Origin: Saccharothrix espanaensis DSM 44229 | GTDB taxonomy: Bacteria > Actinomycetota > Actinomycetes > Mycobacteriales > Pseudonocardiaceae | NCBI RefSeq assembly: GCF_000328705.1 | Contig: NC_019673.1 | Coordinates: forward strand, 4,712,001-4,776,000 | DNA length: 64,000 nucleotides | Reading direction: 5' to 3' | Shown here: one piece after another, positions 62,857-64,000 of the stretch | Position numbering within the stretch: position 1 is the first letter of the stretch | Layout of the letters: each line of letters starts with the position of its first letter | The notes under the pieces: generated by a model | The model's database searches: none | What the model was told of the DNA's origin: nothing | What the model saw: only the letters and a program-made list of their open reading frames with translations | Translations under genes and position numbers: made by a program

Positions 62857-63096
62857 GTGACCAAGGACGAGTTGCTGTTCAACACCTGGTTGAGCAGCGT
62901 GAACACGCGGCTCGGGCGGTACGTCGTGCGATTGATGGAGGAGAGCGTGCACGTCGTGCGGCCTGGTGAGGAATCGCGGTACCGGGATCAGCTGGGAGTG
63001 GTTGAGGTCGAGTTGGCCCAGGACCTCACCGAGCTGGCTCGGGCTATCGCAGGCAAAGCCGCAGGCGAGTCGTACTCGCTCGACGGCCGGCGGTGA
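62857..63096 (+). CDS. Hypothetical protein
   Basis: A 79-residue acidic protein from GTG 62857 (TKDELLFNTWLSSVNTRLGR, YVVRLMEESVHVVRPG, VEVELAQDLTELARAIAG). No family recognised; helical prediction likely. First of a rightward row of four short genes, divergent from the XRE-TPR regulator. Confidence 0.65.
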   Translation: MTKDELLFNTWLSSVNTRLGRYVVRLMEESVHVVRPGEESRYRDQLGVVEVELAQDLTELARAIAGKAAGESYSLDGRR

Positions 63097-63103
63097 GGTC
63101 GCG

Positions 63104-63391
63104 GTGGCGCACACGGTTCGGCTGCGGCGGCGGGAGTTCGCCAACGCGGCGAAGCTGGCGGGGTTTCGGTCGGACTACGCGTTGGCGAAGGCGATGGGTG
63201 TCAACCGGTCGACGGTCGCCCGCGTGCTGGGCGGCGGGCTTCGGCCTGGGCCGATGTTCATCGGCAGCGCGTTGAACGCTCTCGCTCCGTTGGAGTTCGG
63301 TGACCTGTTCGAGGTGGTGCGCGTCGACCCCGTCCCTGTTCCCGGCGTTGATCAGAAGGTCACAGCAGGGAGACAACGCAGTGCCTGGTAG
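63104..63391 (+). CDS. Small helix-turn-helix protein
   Basis: A 95-residue XRE-like protein: RRREFANAAKLAGFRSDYAL and AKAMGVNRSTVARVLGGGLR form the helix-turn-helix; APLEFGDLFEVVRVDP is a short tail. It resembles the DNA-binding half of phage-type or actinomycete regulators. GTG 63104 has GAGG 5 nt before it. It lies 7 bp after the gene before and overlaps the next by 11 bp. Confidence 0.75.
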   Translation: MAHTVRLRRREFANAAKLAGFRSDYALAKAMGVNRSTVARVLGGGLRPGPMFIGSALNALAPLEFGDLFEVVRVDPVPVPGVDQKVTAGRQRSAW

Positions 63392-63557
63392 CGCGTCGGA
63401 CATACCACCGAGCGAGGAACTGTTGGCGGCGTCGGATCACGCCGAGTTGGGGTGGTCGGTCCTCCCCGGCGCGGTGTGGGACGAGGGCCGGTTCCTCGTC
63501 GTGGGCGGCGGGCTGGGTGTCGTCTCGGTGTACGAATCGCTGGTCGACCCATCCTGA
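63381..63557 (+). CDS. Small hypothetical protein
   Basis: A 58-residue protein from GTG 63381 after AGGGAGA (PGSASDIPPSEELLAASDHA, WSVLPGAVWDEGRFLVVGGG, YESLVDPS). No family recognised and no signal peptide. Its overlap with the helix-turn-helix gene suggests joint translation. Confidence 0.6.
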   Translation: MPGSASDIPPSEELLAASDHAELGWSVLPGAVWDEGRFLVVGGGLGVVSVYESLVDPS

Positions 63558-63617
63558 ACCACTCGTGGACGGCACGACGTTCGCGGACGTGGTTCCCAGC
63601 CTCGGGAAGGACGCGGC

Positions 63618-63850
63618 GTGAGTGAGGTGGCAGAGGTCCGGCCGGAGCGTGGCACGTTCGCGGGTCACATGCTCGTCGTTGCGCGCGAGGACACGCCGAC
63701 GCCAACTCCGTCGAAGGCGACTTCCGGCTGTCGTCGCGGAGTGCCGAGAGCGCCTTGGCCGTGTTCGGTTCGAGCACTGGCCTGGTCGAGGTCCAGCGGC
63801 TGCACCTCGTCTGGCTGGATGGTGCGACCTCGAACGTGCCCCGTTCGTAG
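63618..63850 (+). pseudogene. Frameshifted small gene
   Basis: GTG 63618 opens SEVAEVRPERGTFAGHMLVV, and a one-base shift near 63690-63700 leads into EGDFRLSSRSAESALAVFGS and STGLVEVQRLHLVWLDGATS with stop at 63850. Joined, the parts make a plausible protein of about 77 residues; the length (233 bp) is not a multiple of three. Either a real lesion, a programmed shift, or a sequencing error in this GC-rich stretch. Confidence 0.5.
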
Positions 63851-63851
63851 T

Positions 63852-63871
63852 CCGCCGCTGCCAAGCGGCGG
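63852..63871. terminator. Hairpin after the right-end gene row
   Basis: CCGCCGCT and its complement around a 4-nt loop, 1 bp after the stop at 63850. Probably ends the transcript of the small genes. The last 129 bases of the window show nothing I can support. Confidence 0.5.
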
Positions 63872-64000
63872 CCGTGCGCTTGGCATGAGCAAGCTTGTAC
63901 GGGGGCGGGCGCGCCGGTGCCCACTTCCGCACAACGCGGCTCAGCGACCTCTGCCGTCGGACGGGTATCTGCAGCGGAGCTCGGCGGCGTGCTTGCCCTT

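Overview
The window is high-GC actinomycete chromosome. RbpA, an Lnt-Ppm1 pair, a DUF5753/DUF397 regulator pair, SpoIIE/STAS regulators, TTG and GTG starts and many 4-base stop/start overlaps point to a mycelial member of the Pseudonocardiales (Saccharothrix/Actinosynnema/Lentzea type). That placement is an inference from gene content. I see no rRNA, tRNA, CRISPR array, prophage or complete insertion sequence.

Left part (1-9.2 kb): a secreted SGNH hydrolase cut by the window edge, a NUDIX hydrolase, rbpA behind a SigR-type promoter, ppm1 and lnt for lipoprotein mannosylation and acylation, small regulators (GNAT, PspC, TetR, GntR) and a HelD-like RNA polymerase-recycling ATPase with a short N-terminal arm.

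9.4-24.7 kb is the metabolic heart. A five-gene, mostly overlapping operon (kdd, amidohydrolase, kamD, kamE, kal) encodes most of the beta-lysine branch of lysine breakdown. The matching lysine 2,3-aminomutase gene kamA lies 8.6 kb away and shares a 14/15-base motif just upstream of its start. Between them are a WhiJ-type regulator with its DUF397 partner, a tripartite tricarboxylate transporter (tctCBA) and its divergent CitA/CitB-like two-component system. No 3-keto-5-aminohexanoate cleavage enzyme (Kce) is present.

24.8-35 kb is mixed: three-component-style exporters, a CPBP protease, a NarL-type two-component pair, a PEP-mutase-like enzyme, an Ada-AlkA DNA repair fusion, a phytase-like esterase, and an alpha/beta hydrolase whose start region is a triple Shine-Dalgarno/TTG repeat.

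35-43.3 kb holds two compact operons of unclear function: a four-gene substrate-binding/TelA/VWA/membrane-protein operon, and a nucleotidyltransferase-BON-metallophosphoesterase operon. A broken polymorphic-toxin gene lies between them.

43.3-50.3 kb: a giant hybrid kinase/phosphatase flanked by two STAS proteins, a zone of gene wreckage (deleted TylF-type methyltransferase, truncated AraC, a perfect 52-bp palindrome) and a LacI regulator with a likely self-operator. 50.6-60.9 kb: a secreted S1 protease, a ceramidase, an MFS exporter, a LigD-type polymerase, a transposase scrap, PPK2, an AAA+ ATPase and a cytochrome P450. The right end (61-64 kb) is an XRE-TPR regulator plus HFCD flavoprotein operon, divergent from a row of small genes, one of them frameshifted.
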